A DNA stretch of 52,557 nucleotides from Prochlorococcus sp. AG-670-O17 (GCA_003211315.1 QCTC01000006.1:1-52557), one strand, 5' to 3'; numbered from the stretch's first letter, positions 18,050 to 27,608 are shown. The notes: generated by a model from the letters alone, not told the origin. Made by a program: numbers and translations.

Positions 18050-18122
18050 CGCGCCGTGGAGGATTTGAACCCCCGACATCAGGTTTTGGAGACCTGCGTT
18101 CTACCAACTGAACTAACGACGC
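18050..18122 (-). tRNA. tRNA-Trp (anticodon CCA)
   Basis: The minus strand folds as a 73-nt cloverleaf. The acceptor is GCGTCGT / ACGGCGC with one G-T pair and discriminator G. The anticodon loop CTCCAAA reads CCA, and the T-loop is GGTTCAAATCC. CCA is not encoded. It sits 37 bp upstream of the 62-residue gene and 55 bp downstream of rplS, all on one strand. Confidence 0.97.
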
Positions 18123-18177
18123 AATAAAGAGATTATAAGCGCCTTTATGACCATTAGGTTGAAATAACTTTACATCC

Positions 18178-18648
18178 TTATCGATCAAAGCGTTGTTTTA
18201 CGCGAGTAGCTTTTCCTACTCTATCCCTTAGGTAGAATAATTTAGCTCTTCTTACTTTACCTCTACGTTCTACTTTTAGAGAGGCGACTTGAGGACTATG
18301 TAGCATAAATACTCTTTCAACCCCAATCCCTTGGAAAATTCTTCGTACTGTTATTGTCTGGTTAAGGCCTCCATGTCTCTTCGCAATAACAACTCCTTCG
18401 TAAGGTTGAACTCTCTCTTTGTTACCTTCTGTAATTTTTACTCCAACTTTTACAGTATCACCGACATATATCTCGGGTAATTGTTTTTTTAATTGTTCTC
18501 TTTCAAACTCTTTTATTAAATTCGATGAACTTAAGGTTGTGTTTGTTTTGGTAATTAGTTCTTTTTCTTTATTCTCAAGAGATAAATCTGTGGCTATGCC
18601 AGTTTCATTAATGATTTCTGACTCTTTTTCTTGTTTCTCTTTTACCAT
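18178..18648 (-). CDS. rplS: 50S ribosomal protein L19 with a long N-terminal extension
   Basis: L19 lies at the 30S-50S interface and helps form the intersubunit bridge. The L19 domain starts at about residue 48 ([21 protein letters not shown]) and contains [12 protein letters not shown] and [15 protein letters not shown]. It ends with [19 protein letters not shown] near the C-terminus. At 156 residues it is about 40 longer than typical bacterial L19. The extra N-terminal part is polar, Glu/Lys/Thr/Ser-rich and likely disordered. No second Met exists between residue 1 and the L19 domain, which supports the long form, though a non-ATG internal start cannot be ruled out. Confidence 0.95.
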   Translation of the reverse strand: MVKEKQEKESEIINETGIATDLSLENKEKELITKTNTTLSSSNLIKEFEREQLKKQLPEIYVGDTVKVGVKITEGNKERVQPYEGVVIAKRHGGLNQTITVRRIFQGIGVERVFMLHSPQVASLKVERRGKVRRAKLFYLRDRVGKATRVKQRFDR

Positions 18649-18680
18649 TTTATGCTCGATAGTTCTACATGATTATCATT

Positions 18681-18989
18681 TTAACCTTTCGCCTCGCCTT
18701 TAGTAACCTTTTTAGGAAATGAAATCTTTTTGGAAAACATTTGAAAACCAGTTATTAGCATCCAAATAAGTCCCAAAGAATTCAAGATAACGTATATCAG
18801 TTCTCCATTATCTCCAAGCCACTCCCCTTCATGTAGTGACATTAACCAGTGAACCTCATCTCTTGAGTAGCCTAAAAGATCCTTTGAAACTCTATAGGAT
18901 ATGCCAGTTAAAGCCGAAATTAATAATGGGAGGAAAACCCAAGGTGCCAATAATTTATGAAATTGCCTAGAATTGTTAATAAATTTCAT
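18681..18989 (-). CDS. PepSY-like two-span membrane protein
   Basis: 102 residues with two hydrophobic segments (about 13-33 and 65-84). The order FHKLLAPWVFLPLLISALTGISYR, then a SLHEGEWLG loop, then a second helix resembles the start and end of PepSY-associated membrane proteins, shortened to one minimal unit. Such proteins are often linked to iron reduction or peptidase control, but no haem or metal motif is certain here. It precedes rplS by 32 bp. Function is unproven. Confidence 0.65.
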   Translation of the reverse strand: MKFINNSRQFHKLLAPWVFLPLLISALTGISYRVSKDLLGYSRDEVHWLMSLHEGEWLGDNGELIYVILNSLGLIWMLITGFQMFSKKISFPKKVTKGEAKG

Positions 18990-19077
18990 TTTCTGTTTTT
19001 CTTCCTAATAGATTTAATGTAGCCACGCAGACTATGGCTATTTTGATGATATTTACTTAATACTATTATTTATTCCA

Positions 19078-19917
19078 ATGAAACATTTTGCAGATCTTTT
19101 ATTAAATAAAAATAATTCTAAATCCAATGATCAAGTTCCTTTTATCCAAAGAAGAAGGGGAATCGAAATAAAGTCTTCAAGAGAAATAAATTTGATGAAG
19201 AAATCGAGTAGGATTGTTGGGACAGTTTTGAAAGAGATAAATGACCTTGTAAAACCAGGAATGAGCACAAAAGATTTGGATGATTTTGCTGAAAAGAGGA
19301 TAAGAGAAATGGGTGCTGTGCCAAGTTTTAAGGGTTATCATGGGTTCCCATCAAGTATTTGTTCAAGCATTAATAATGAAGTTGTGCATGGCATACCAAA
19401 TAAAAATAAAATTATTAAGGATGGTGATCTTGTAAAAATTGATACTGGGGCTTATCTAGATGGCTTTCATGGAGATAGTTGCATCTCTATTTGTGTAGGT
19501 GAAGTAAGCGAGCAAGCTAAGAAACTTAGTGATGTAGCCTTCCAAGCTTTGTTTGCTGGACTTTCGAAAATTAAAGCAGGTAATACTCTGCTTGATATTG
19601 CTGGTGCAATTGAGGATACTGTTAGATCCAATGGATTCAGTGTTGTTGAGGACTATACAGGTCATGGTGTAGGAAGAAACCTTCATGAAGAACCATCTGT
19701 TTTTAATTTCCGAACTAACGAATTACCGAATGTTGTACTTCGTGAGGGTATGACATTAGCTGTAGAACCTATTGTTAATCAAGGCACCAAGTTTTGTAAA
19801 ACTTTAAATGATAAATGGACAGTAATAACAAAAGATGGAAATTTATCAGCACAATGGGAACACACAATCGTAGTAATGAAAGACGGTATAGAAATTTTGA
19901 CAGATAGAGATTTTTAG
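19078..19917 (+). CDS. map: Methionine aminopeptidase, type I
   Basis: Removes the initiator Met from nascent proteins. All metal ligands are in place: Asp122, Asp133, His196, Glu230 and Glu261, with the substrate-side His104 (VVHGIP). The core begins near residue 28 after a short polar extension. 279 residues fits the type Ia enzymes with a modest N-terminal extension. Its stop overlaps the stop of the convergent SDR gene (TTAG). Confidence 0.96.
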   Translation: MKHFADLLLNKNNSKSNDQVPFIQRRRGIEIKSSREINLMKKSSRIVGTVLKEINDLVKPGMSTKDLDDFAEKRIREMGAVPSFKGYHGFPSSICSSINNEVVHGIPNKNKIIKDGDLVKIDTGAYLDGFHGDSCISICVGEVSEQAKKLSDVAFQALFAGLSKIKAGNTLLDIAGAIEDTVRSNGFSVVEDYTGHGVGRNLHEEPSVFNFRTNELPNVVLREGMTLAVEPIVNQGTKFCKTLNDKWTVITKDGNLSAQWEHTIVVMKDGIEILTDRDF

Positions 19918-20624
19918 TTGATATCCTTAGATATTTTTAAAATTTTGCAATATAAGAAAAAATATAATTCTTTAATGGGAAATAGAAAGTATGAAAGAGG
20001 ATTAGGGCTTATGATAATTAAAAAAATATTTAAATTCGCAAAATTATATATGTTGTTAGATACAAATTCTGCACTCATAATTCCAATGGGGTTTAATTCT
20101 GACTTGAAAGGACCTAAGATAATTTTTTTAATTTTTAATTTTTTCTTTTCATTTTTGTCTAGAAGGTTTTTTTTAAAGGAAACTAGTTGTCCTATAAGCG
20201 ATTTACTTATTTCGTAGGAAGGATTTAAAGCTGGCAATATTTCTGCTTCAGAGGTATTTATCCAAATTTCCTTTGCAATTTGTGAGTTGTTTTTGAAAGC
20301 AATTTCTTCAAATATATTAAGAAATTTGAATTTACTTAAGGCATTTATTTCTATTGAATTTTCATATTTTGAATTTTCTTTACTTATATCGTAGATTCCA
20401 TGATTCAAAATTAAGATATCAATTTTTTTTAGGTGCTCTTTTAATAAGAATTCTTTCCCGCATTGCCATTCAATCCATTCGTTAGGAGATTCGTTAGTTA
20501 TTTCATGATTTTTTTTACTATGAGTAAACCCTATAACTTTATACCCTTTTTTACGAAATAACTTTGTTAATTCTTTCCCTAAAGCTCCTGAAGCGCCTGT
20601 AATACCAATAGTTTTTCCCCTCAT
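19914..20624 (-). CDS. Short-chain dehydrogenase/reductase of unknown substrate
   Basis: Rossmann motif TGASGALG is at residues 9-16. NHG at 74-76 replaces the usual NAG. Ser125 (NTSEAE) and the YEISK pair Tyr137/Lys141 complete an SDR active site. After residue 195 a hydrophobic stretch (about 197-226) and a basic tail follow, which suggests a membrane-associated C-terminus. I do not recognise the substrate. The gene faces away from the phosphotransacetylase-like gene over about 167 bp. Confidence 0.78.
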   Translation of the reverse strand: MRGKTIGITGASGALGKELTKLFRKKGYKVIGFTHSKKNHEITNESPNEWIEWQCGKEFLLKEHLKKIDILILNHGIYDISKENSKYENSIEINALSKFKFLNIFEEIAFKNNSQIAKEIWINTSEAEILPALNPSYEISKSLIGQLVSFKKNLLDKNEKKKLKIKKIILGPFKSELNPIGIMSAEFVSNNIYNFANLNIFLIIISPNPLSYFLFPIKELYFFLYCKILKISKDIN

Positions 20625-20791
20625 TATATTTTCGGATTTTGTATGACTCTGTTCAAAGAACTATAAATTATAAAAATATTTTACTTTGTACCATAGTTTT
20701 TAATTTATTTGATTAAAAGTATTAAATAAATAATTGTTTAGTTCTTAAAAAAATATTATCTTAAATTTATGGATAAATTAATTCTTTTATT

Positions 20792-21901
20792 ATGAGTCAG
20801 GTATTGTTAATTGGTTCGTGCGAATCTTTTAGTGGTAAGTCAGCATTAGTACTTGGGATATCAAAAAAACTTTTAGAACAAGGAAAAAAAATACGTGTAG
20901 GAAAACCATTAGCAACTTGTATTGAACTTACTAATCTTCCTTCAATGACTTATGAAGGGCTAATAGATGATGACGTTAAATTTATTGGTTCTACCTTAAA
21001 TCTTGCAGAAGAAAACTTAATACCTTCAGTAGGATTGTTAGATAATATATCTGCTGAGAAAAGAATTACGAATAAAGACCTAACTCCAGGTAAAGGGTTT
21101 GAACAAATAGAGGCATTAGTAAATGACGATTTTGATGGGTTAAATATTCTTGAAGCAGCAGGTAGCCTCAATGAAGGAATGATTTATGGTTTGAGTCTTC
21201 CGCAACTTGCAAAAAATTTAAACGCAAAAGTCCTCATTGTTAATCAATGGGAGGATAGTAAAAGCGTAGATGCTTTACTAGACGCAAAAAAACAATTAGG
21301 AGATCATTTTGCAGGAGCCGTATTGAATGCTGTTGTTCCTGAGCAAGTTGAAAAAATAAAAAATTCAATAATTCCCTCTCTTGAAGAGATGAACATAAAA
21401 GTATTTGGCGTGATGCCCAAATCTCCTTTACTCAGAAGTGTCACTGTAGGGGAACTTATCAGAAGGTTAGATGCAAAAGTAATTTGCTGTCCTGAAAAAG
21501 AACAATTACTCGTTGAAACATTAAGCATTGGTGCTATGGGAGTCAACTCTGCAATGGAATTTTTTAGAAGAAGGAGAAATATGGCTGTAGTAACAGGAGC
21601 CGAAAGAACTGATATCCAACTTGCAGCTTTAGAAGCTTCTACCCAATGTTTAATTCTTACTGGTTTGGGGGAACCTCTATTACAACTGATCCATAGAGCA
21701 GAAGAGTTGGAAGTGCCAATTTTAAAAGTAGACTTAGATACTCTTGCTTCAGTAGAAATTATTGAACAAGCTTTTGGTCATGTCAGGATACATGAATCAA
21801 TAAAAGCATCTTATGCTGTTCAATTAGTTCAAGAGCATGTAAATCTAAAAAATATTCTTGAAACTTTAGATTTTCCCTGCAATTTTTCAGATAAATGCTA
21901 A
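20792..21901 (+). CDS. BioD-like / DRTGG-domain protein (phosphotransacetylase N-terminal type)
   Basis: 369 residues with an N-terminal P-loop domain (GSCESFSGKS at residues 8-17, AAA_26/BioD type) and a DRTGG domain after about 215 (GVMPKSPLLRSVTVGEL onward). The same two domains form the regulatory N-terminus of long phosphotransacetylases, but the catalytic PTA domain is absent, so acetyl transfer is unlikely. A sensing or regulatory role is an inference. It is followed 25 bp later by the DprA/LOG-like gene, so the pair may act together. A 167-bp AT-rich gap lies upstream. Confidence 0.78.
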   Translation: MSQVLLIGSCESFSGKSALVLGISKKLLEQGKKIRVGKPLATCIELTNLPSMTYEGLIDDDVKFIGSTLNLAEENLIPSVGLLDNISAEKRITNKDLTPGKGFEQIEALVNDDFDGLNILEAAGSLNEGMIYGLSLPQLAKNLNAKVLIVNQWEDSKSVDALLDAKKQLGDHFAGAVLNAVVPEQVEKIKNSIIPSLEEMNIKVFGVMPKSPLLRSVTVGELIRRLDAKVICCPEKEQLLVETLSIGAMGVNSAMEFFRRRRNMAVVTGAERTDIQLAALEASTQCLILTGLGEPLLQLIHRAEELEVPILKVDLDTLASVEIIEQAFGHVRIHESIKASYAVQLVQEHVNLKNILETLDFPCNFSDKC

Positions 21902-21926
21902 TTTCAAATATAGTAACCGTTTTATT

Positions 21927-22439
21927 TTGAGTCGTTCTTTAGACCTACCCTCAACAGAAGGTGTTGATACCCTAGCTCAGGAACTTGCAAAACTTCAGGA
22001 TAATGGGAAAAGAAGGATTGCTTTTTTGGGTAGTAGACATGTCCCTGTAGTTGACATTCACTTGATCGAACTAATCGCAAGATCGTTGGCGGAAGAAGGA
22101 CATAGTATCCTTACCTCTGGATCTCAAGGAGTTAATGCAGCCGTAATAAGAGCAGTTTTAGATATTAATCCGTCTTTGCTGACTGTCCTTTTACCACAGA
22201 GCTTAGATAAGCAATTACCTGAAATCAAAAACCAATTAGAGAGCGTTATGCATTTGGTTGAGAAAAGCGAAAATGATGAGTTACCATTGCCAATGGCAAG
22301 TAGTCTTTGCAATCAAGAAATTATTAATAGATGTGATCAATTAATTTGTTTCGCTTTTCACGATAGTGAAACTTTATTAAATAGTTGTAGATGTGCTGAA
22401 GAAATGGGTAAGGTTGTAAGTTTGTTATTTTTTGATTAA
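21927..22439 (+). CDS. DprA/LOG-type Rossmann-fold protein, unknown role
   Basis: 170 residues starting with an unusual TTG codon; an ATG further in would cut the conserved RIAFLGSRHVP strand. The GSRH and TSGSQGVNAAVIRA pattern matches the nucleotide-binding fold shared by DprA and lysine decarboxylase-like (LOG) proteins. It lacks the extra domains of true DprA and also the PGGxGTxxE motif of LOG enzymes. It follows the BioD/DRTGG gene by 25 bp. Function unknown. Confidence 0.7.
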   Translation: MSRSLDLPSTEGVDTLAQELAKLQDNGKRRIAFLGSRHVPVVDIHLIELIARSLAEEGHSILTSGSQGVNAAVIRAVLDINPSLLTVLLPQSLDKQLPEIKNQLESVMHLVEKSENDELPLPMASSLCNQEIINRCDQLICFAFHDSETLLNSCRCAEEMGKVVSLLFFD

Positions 22440-22472
22440 ATAAACTCCTTTTATTTTTCTTTGAGTTTATTT
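22438..22472 (+). terminator. Stem-loop overlapping the stop codon of the DprA-like gene
   Basis: AAATAAACTC and GAGTTTATTT are perfect 10-base arms with a 15-base T-rich loop, beginning inside the TAA stop. No T-run follows the stem; GGGG does. It is a candidate 3'-end hairpin between this gene and yajQ. Confidence 0.45.
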
Positions 22473-22505
22473 GGGGTAATAATTAAACTAATTTAAATTA
22501 AAGTA

Positions 22506-23003
22506 ATGGCAGAAAATTTTTCATTTGATGTGGTTTCTGATTTTGATAGGCAAGAATTGGTCAATGCTTTGGATCAAGTTAAGAGAGAGATTTCTCAAAG
22601 ATATGATCTTAAAGGAACAGATACCTCCTTGGATTTAGAAAAAGACAACATTTTTATAATTACAAATAGTGAATTAACTCTAAATTCAGTGATTGATATT
22701 ATTAGACAAAAGGCAATAAAAAGAAAACTATCTTTAAAAATTTTTGATTTCAACAGTATTGAAGTAGTAAGCGGAAATAAAGTAAAGCAAACCATCACCT
22801 TAAAGAAGGGACTTAATCAGGAAATTGCGAAAAAAATCAGTAAAAATATTAGAGATGAAATAAAAAAGATAAATGTAAGCATCAATGGAGAAACATTAAG
22901 AGTAATGAGCAAAAGCAAAAATGATCTTCAATTGGCAATTAAGTTACTTGAAAATTTGGAGGAGAAATATGAAATTCCTCTGCAAGCTAATAATTATCGA
23001 TAG
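22506..23003 (+). CDS. YajQ-family nucleotide-binding protein (UPF0234)
   Basis: 165 residues in the YajQ pattern: SFDVVSDFDRQELVNALDQ at the start, REISQRYDLKGT, and ending with KLLENLEEKYEIPLQANNYR. In other bacteria YajQ proteins bind nucleotides or cyclic-di-GMP and influence transcription. No catalytic site is evident. The gene is 66 bp after the DprA-like gene and 24 bp before a small unknown gene. Confidence 0.9.
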   Translation: MAENFSFDVVSDFDRQELVNALDQVKREISQRYDLKGTDTSLDLEKDNIFIITNSELTLNSVIDIIRQKAIKRKLSLKIFDFNSIEVVSGNKVKQTITLKKGLNQEIAKKISKNIRDEIKKINVSINGETLRVMSKSKNDLQLAIKLLENLEEKYEIPLQANNYR

Positions 23004-23027
23004 GATATTAATAATTAAGTTCTTATA

Positions 23028-23231
23028 ATGACTGGTTATTCAAAATCTCTTCTAGATTCATTGTCCTTAAAAATAAAAGATTATCCACGTTTTTCACTAA
23101 CAGAAATTGAGAAATTTTGTTGGATGGCTGCCCATGAGTATAAGCATGGAGTCTTACCTTCTGAATACGATATAAGAGAAATAGATGAAGATCTTTATTT
23201 ACAATTATTGCAGAAATTTAAAGCAAAGTAA
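23028..23231 (+). CDS. Small hypothetical protein
   Basis: 67 residues, with FSLTEIEKFCWMAAHEYKHG and EYDIREIDEDLYLQLLQK helical stretches and no membrane segment. It lies in the yajQ-prohibitin strand run with its own ATG. I do not recognise a family; the balanced composition and close spacing after yajQ (24 bp) support a real gene. Confidence 0.65.
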   Translation: MTGYSKSLLDSLSLKIKDYPRFSLTEIEKFCWMAAHEYKHGVLPSEYDIREIDEDLYLQLLQKFKAK

Positions 23232-23348
23232 CTTATAAAATTTAATTGTTAATTACGTAAACTAATTATTAAAAAAATATTTTAATTAAATACTTAATCA
23301 ATGCATTAATTAATTTCTTTAAATATGATTATTAAAAAGCATATTTAA

Positions 23349-24155
23349 ATGTCAACATCTTTCAAAAATGTCACCCCAACTGGTCCAGGAGGAACAGCTA
23401 CGCTACTAATTGTTTTATCTTTTACTGGCTTTCTTTTGCTTACACAATCGTTATTTGTTGTACCCTCTGGACAAGTAGCTGTAGTAACTACCTTAGGAAA
23501 AGTAAGTGGTGGTTCAAGAAGGGCAGGATTAAACTTTAAGATTCCCTTCGTTCAGTCGGTTTTCCCCTTTGATATAAAAACTCAAGTTCAACCTGAGAAA
23601 TTTGAAACTTTAACAAAAGATCTTCAAGTTATTAGAGCAACAGCAACTGTCAAATATTCTGTTAAGCCAGATGAAGCAGGCAGAATTTTTGCAACAATTG
23701 CTAGTAGAAATAGTGATGTTTATCAAAAGATAGTTCAGCCTTCTTTACTTAAAGCTCTAAAATCTGTTTTCTCACAATACGAATTAGAAACAATAGCAAC
23801 TGAATTTAATGTTATTTCTGAAAAAGTTGCCTCTACCGTAGCTGAGGAATTGAATTCTTTTGATTACGTAGATGTTAAAAGCTTAGATCTTACTGGATTA
23901 GAAATTGCAGAGGAATATAGAGCAGCAATTGAACAGAAACAAATTGCAGGACAGCTACTTTTAAGAGCTAAAACAGAAGTTGAAATTGCTGGACAAGAAG
24001 CTTTAAGATACGAAACTCTAAACAAAGGCTTAAATGATCAAGTCCTCTTCAAACTATTTTTAGATAAATGGGATGGAAGTACTCAAGTGGTTCCTGGTCT
24101 TCCTGGCACTAACGGATCAATGCCCCCAGTTATCGTAGGCGGACAAAAAAGATAA
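23349..24155 (+). CDS. Prohibitin-like SPFH/Band 7 membrane protein
   Basis: 268 residues with one N-terminal transmembrane segment (about 18-38) and an SPFH domain after it (VPSGQVAVVTTLGKVSG onward). The PSLLKALKSVFSQYELE and IEQKQIAGQ stretches match the prohibitin branch rather than flotillin or HflK. Prohibitins form membrane rings that act with FtsH proteases; in cyanobacteria they are linked to thylakoid quality control. It is convergent with hemL, four bases apart. Confidence 0.88.
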   Translation: MSTSFKNVTPTGPGGTATLLIVLSFTGFLLLTQSLFVVPSGQVAVVTTLGKVSGGSRRAGLNFKIPFVQSVFPFDIKTQVQPEKFETLTKDLQVIRATATVKYSVKPDEAGRIFATIASRNSDVYQKIVQPSLLKALKSVFSQYELETIATEFNVISEKVASTVAEELNSFDYVDVKSLDLTGLEIAEEYRAAIEQKQIAGQLLLRAKTEVEIAGQEALRYETLNKGLNDQVLFKLFLDKWDGSTQVVPGLPGTNGSMPPVIVGGQKR

Positions 24156-24159
24156 TATA

Positions 24160-25461
24160 TTAGTTTTTTATAACATCAAAAGATTGATCGAAGGCTTCTA
24201 GTGTTCGATCAATTTCTTCTTCACTGTGAGCTAAAGAAGTAAATCCAGCTTCAAACGGACTTGGAGCTAAATATATACCTCGTTTGAGCATCTCCCTATG
24301 TAATTTGCCAAAGAGTTGTGAATTATTTGTTTTAGCTTCTTCGAAATTTCTTACCGGTCCTTCACACAAGAAAAATCCGAACATTGCACTTACACTCCCA
24401 CCATTTATTGCAATACCATTATTTTCAGCAGATTGCATAATACCTTCAATTAACCTAGAGGTTGTTGACTCAAGTTTTTCGTATGTACCTTCTTGTTTAA
24501 GTAACTCAAGAGTTTTAATACCAGCAGTCATTGCTAGGGGGTTTCCGCTCAAAGTTCCAGCTTGATAAACAGGCCCAGATGGTGCGACCATTGACATTAT
24601 TTCTTTTCTACCTCCATATGCTCCTACGGGCAAACCCCCCCCAATCACTTTACCGAGGGTTGTTAAATCAGGCGTAACTCCGAATTTTTCCTGAGCTCCT
24701 CCATAGCTAATTCTGAAACCAGTCATGACTTCATCAAAAACTAGTAAAGATCCATTTTCAGTTGTGAGCTCTCTCAATCCTTCAAGGAAACCAGGTTCAG
24801 GAGTAATAAATCCTGCATTACCCACTATAGGTTCAAGAATTACTCCTGATATTGCATCTGGATTCTCAGCAAATAATTTTTTTACAGCTTCAAGATCGTT
24901 GTAAGGAGCAGTTAGAGTATTTGCTGTTGTAGTTCTTGGAACCCCTGGAGAATCTGGTAAGCCTAAAGTCGCGACTCCAGAACCAGCTTTTACCAAAAAC
25001 ATATCAGCATGACCGTGATAGCAGCCATCGAATTTTATTACTTTATCTCTTCCTGTAAATGCTCTCATTAGCCTTAAAACTGCCATACAGGCTTCAGTCC
25101 CACTGTTTACAAATCTAACCATCTCAACAGATGGAACAGCATCTATTACCATTTCGGCAAGTTTGTTCTCTAAAACACACGGTGCTCCAAAACTAGTGCC
25201 TTTTTCAATTGCTTCTTGCAAAGCTGTAATTACTTCAGGATGCGCGTGTCCACAAATGGCTGGTCCCCAACTACCTATGTAATCAATATACCTATTCCCA
25301 TCAATATCCCAGGCATAGGGACCTTTTACTCTATCAAAAACAATTGGCTGACCACCAACAGACTTAAATGCTCTTACTGGGGAACTAACCCCTCCTGGCA
25401 TTAATTCTAAAGCTGAAGAGAAAACTTCTTCAGAAAGAGTAGTATTTAATATGTCAGTCAA
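24160..25461 (-). CDS. hemL: Glutamate-1-semialdehyde 2,1-aminomutase
   Basis: PLP enzyme that turns glutamate-1-semialdehyde into 5-aminolevulinate, the first committed tetrapyrrole precursor for chlorophyll and haem. The PLP lysine is Lys271 (TLGKVIGGG), with SGTEA at 120-124, CYHGHAD at 147-153 and [10 protein letters not shown] at 241-250. The 433-residue length is standard. The start at 25461 matches the usual beginning with the [12 protein letters not shown] motif at 21-32. A 227-bp AT-rich gap before it likely carries the promoter. Confidence 0.97.
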   Translation of the reverse strand: MTDILNTTLSEEVFSSALELMPGGVSSPVRAFKSVGGQPIVFDRVKGPYAWDIDGNRYIDYIGSWGPAICGHAHPEVITALQEAIEKGTSFGAPCVLENKLAEMVIDAVPSVEMVRFVNSGTEACMAVLRLMRAFTGRDKVIKFDGCYHGHADMFLVKAGSGVATLGLPDSPGVPRTTTANTLTAPYNDLEAVKKLFAENPDAISGVILEPIVGNAGFITPEPGFLEGLRELTTENGSLLVFDEVMTGFRISYGGAQEKFGVTPDLTTLGKVIGGGLPVGAYGGRKEIMSMVAPSGPVYQAGTLSGNPLAMTAGIKTLELLKQEGTYEKLESTTSRLIEGIMQSAENNGIAINGGSVSAMFGFFLCEGPVRNFEEAKTNNSQLFGKLHREMLKRGIYLAPSPFEAGFTSLAHSEEEIDRTLEAFDQSFDVIKN

Positions 25462-25688
25462 AATTTAAATGAATGTAGTTTTGAGAAAATTTCATCATGT
25501 TCTAACTTAGAAATAAGTAAAAATTTTGTCAATCAGATTGAAATTCTACATTATGATATTTTTATTGTGATACTTTGGAATGAAAATAATTAATTTTGAG
25601 GAAAATTTGCTATAAAATTTGTCTATTTCTAAATTATTCTTTAATATAAAGCGTTTTGAGGTTTAAAAAAAATTAGGATATTTTGGAA

Positions 25689-26534
25689 TTACATTTCGAA
25701 AAGATCATCTTCAACATCAAAGTAATCTTCATTTGGATTATCAATTTCTATATTAATTATAACTGGAGCATGATCACTAGGTTGTAAATTTTCTCTTTGA
25801 TTCCTATCTATTACACAGCTTTTGAGTTTTGACGAAAGATTTTTACTGATATAGATGTGGTCTATTCTCCAACCTTTATTTAGCTCATATGCATTATTAC
25901 GGTAATCCCACCAACTCCAATGCCCAGTATTCTTCTCGAAAATCCGAAAAGAATCAATAAATCTTCCTTTAAGAACATTATTAAGTGCTTCTCTTTCCAT
26001 CTTTGAGGCCATTATTCCCCCTTCGTATTTTTGAGGAGTGTGAATATCTATTTCGCTTGGAGCTATATTAAAATCTCCTACGAAACAGACAAGATCATCA
26101 TATTTCACTTGCTCATCTAAGAATGCAGACAAATGATTTAACCATTTAATCTTATAATCGTATTTTTCAGAATCTAATGAAGACCCGTTTGGAACATAAA
26201 CATTTATTATTTTTAACCCATTGATATCTGCAGAAATTAACCTTTTTTGCTCATTAATGTCTAAAGAAAATTCCTCCTCTTTATTCTCATTAGTAAATCC
26301 TTTATTTACATTTTCAATCTTAAATTTACTTATTATTGCAACACCATTGTAAGATTTCTGCCCATGAATAATAACTTCATAACCTAATTCTTCAAAATGC
26401 GATAAAGGGAAAGCATCATCTATAACTTTAGTTTCTTGTAGACAAAGGATATCTGGATTTACTTCATTAATCCAATTAGTGATTTGAGAAAGCCTTGTTC
26501 TTACAGAGTTTACATTCCAAGTTGCTATTAACAA
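25689..26534 (-). CDS. xth: Exodeoxyribonuclease III / AP endonuclease
   Basis: Repairs abasic sites and removes 3'-blocking groups. The active-site order is intact: WNVNSVR (6-12), QETK with Glu34, GDFN (153-156) and SDHAPV (253-258) with the catalytic Asp-His. The 281-residue length fits the Xth type. It ends with an acidic tail rich in Asp and Glu (about 265-281). It is divergent from a small secreted-looking gene. Confidence 0.93.
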   Translation of the reverse strand: MLIATWNVNSVRTRLSQITNWINEVNPDILCLQETKVIDDAFPLSHFEELGYEVIIHGQKSYNGVAIISKFKIENVNKGFTNENKEEEFSLDINEQKRLISADINGLKIINVYVPNGSSLDSEKYDYKIKWLNHLSAFLDEQVKYDDLVCFVGDFNIAPSEIDIHTPQKYEGGIMASKMEREALNNVLKGRFIDSFRIFEKNTGHWSWWDYRNNAYELNKGWRIDHIYISKNLSSKLKSCVIDRNQRENLQPSDHAPVIINIEIDNPNEDYFDVEDDLFEM

Positions 26535-26606
26535 TTTTTTACTAAATTATGTAAAATTAAAATAGCAAACAATTTTAAATCTTAAATTTTTTTGAAATTA
26601 AACAAA

Positions 26607-26903
26607 ATGAAATTCAAACTAAATAAAAAGGTATCAAAATTAGGGAAAGTTTGCATTTTGTTTATTTCATTCATCAGTATTAAATCAACTATATTAATTG
26701 CAGAAGAGTCATACTTGAATGAAATTGAAATTGATAGCTCAACAAAAATTGATGCAAATAGCTCAGATTTACCTACTAACCCTTTTGAAATAGTTGAGAT
26801 GCTAAGAAGAGCTAACAGTATGAATGATGCAACTAAGCCATCTGATGCTATAGATGATGCTTTAAAATTATTTAATAATATTGAAGAAAAAGAAAGTCTT
26901 TAA
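26607..26903 (+). CDS. Small hypothetical protein with a possible signal anchor
   Basis: From ATG 26607 the product has 98 residues; a TTG 15 bases upstream is also open. A basic N-terminus and a hydrophobic segment at about residues 14-30 look like a signal peptide or anchor. The rest is acidic with a PFEIVEMLRRANSMNDAT helix. No family recognised. The next gene's true start lies 43 bases after its stop, so the two may be co-transcribed. Confidence 0.6.
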   Translation: MKFKLNKKVSKLGKVCILFISFISIKSTILIAEESYLNEIEIDSSTKIDANSSDLPTNPFEIVEMLRRANSMNDATKPSDAIDDALKLFNNIEEKESL

Positions 26904-26946
26904 TTCAATAAATATCTTCTTAAAAACATTTATCAAAAAACTTAAT

Positions 26947-27543
26947 ATGATTAAAAATCCTATCCAAGAAGTTACAAATAAATTACAATACAGGGCAATA
27001 GGAATAGTTAAAGGCATTTATAAGCCAAATAAGATTGATCAATTAAATCGAGGAACATTAACTGATAAGGAAGGAAAAATAATTGAAACAGTTATTCTTG
27101 GTAAAGCTATAGCTCTGATAAAAAAATATATAGATTTAGAGAAGGATTATTTTTGGATTGTTTATCCAAGAAATAAAAACATTAACAATCTACATTTGCA
27201 GGTAGCCGGTATATGGGACCCTTATCAGTTAAATCAAGTTGATAAAAATTCTGAAAAGGATCCTAATAAATTATTAGAAGAATTAAATTTAAACAATAAT
27301 TATTTTTCTATAAGAGGAGAAATGGTTTATGTAAATACACAAAAGAAAGAGATTGTTATAAAGATTTGTTCTTCTCCTCCTTCAAAGAGATCGAAATATT
27401 CAACTTTTAAAATTATTATTGAAGGTGAGATCTCTCTTCAATTTCTCAATAACTTTGTAAGCCTCGATGTAATTAGGGATGGAAGTACACTGCGAATGGT
27501 TAAGTACGAAATTATCGAAAAAATAAAATCTAAAAAAGTGTAG
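26947..27543 (+). CDS. Conserved-looking hypothetical protein
   Basis: From ATG 26947 the product has 198 residues. An upstream TTG at 26881 would overlap the preceding gene, so the ATG is preferred. The N-terminal part (NKLQYRAIGIVKGIYKP) and the central FWIVYPRNKN and HLQVAGIWDPYQL strands suggest a beta-rich soluble domain. No catalytic motif is seen. Lys-rich throughout. I do not recognise a family. Confidence 0.65.
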   Translation: MIKNPIQEVTNKLQYRAIGIVKGIYKPNKIDQLNRGTLTDKEGKIIETVILGKAIALIKKYIDLEKDYFWIVYPRNKNINNLHLQVAGIWDPYQLNQVDKNSEKDPNKLLEELNLNNNYFSIRGEMVYVNTQKKEIVIKICSSPPSKRSKYSTFKIIIEGEISLQFLNNFVSLDVIRDGSTLRMVKYEIIEKIKSKKV

Positions 27544-27608
27544 TATCGTTTATTATTGTCAAGTTTTTATCTCTTGAATTTTTATTATTCAAAAATCTAT
27601 AAAGAGTT

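Noticed and set aside
18003..18188. 61-codon minus-strand frame across tRNA-Trp
   Set aside because: It runs through the tRNA and into both neighbours; the tRNA fold explains the sequence.
19020..19040. TAGCCA / TGGCTA dyad upstream of map
   Set aside because: Six-base arms with a nine-base loop; too weak to call a regulatory site, though it is followed by TTTT.
25462..25688. Small gene or RNA between hemL and xth
   Set aside because: Short frames have no coding character; a TATAAAAT-like box near 25611 alone is not evidence.
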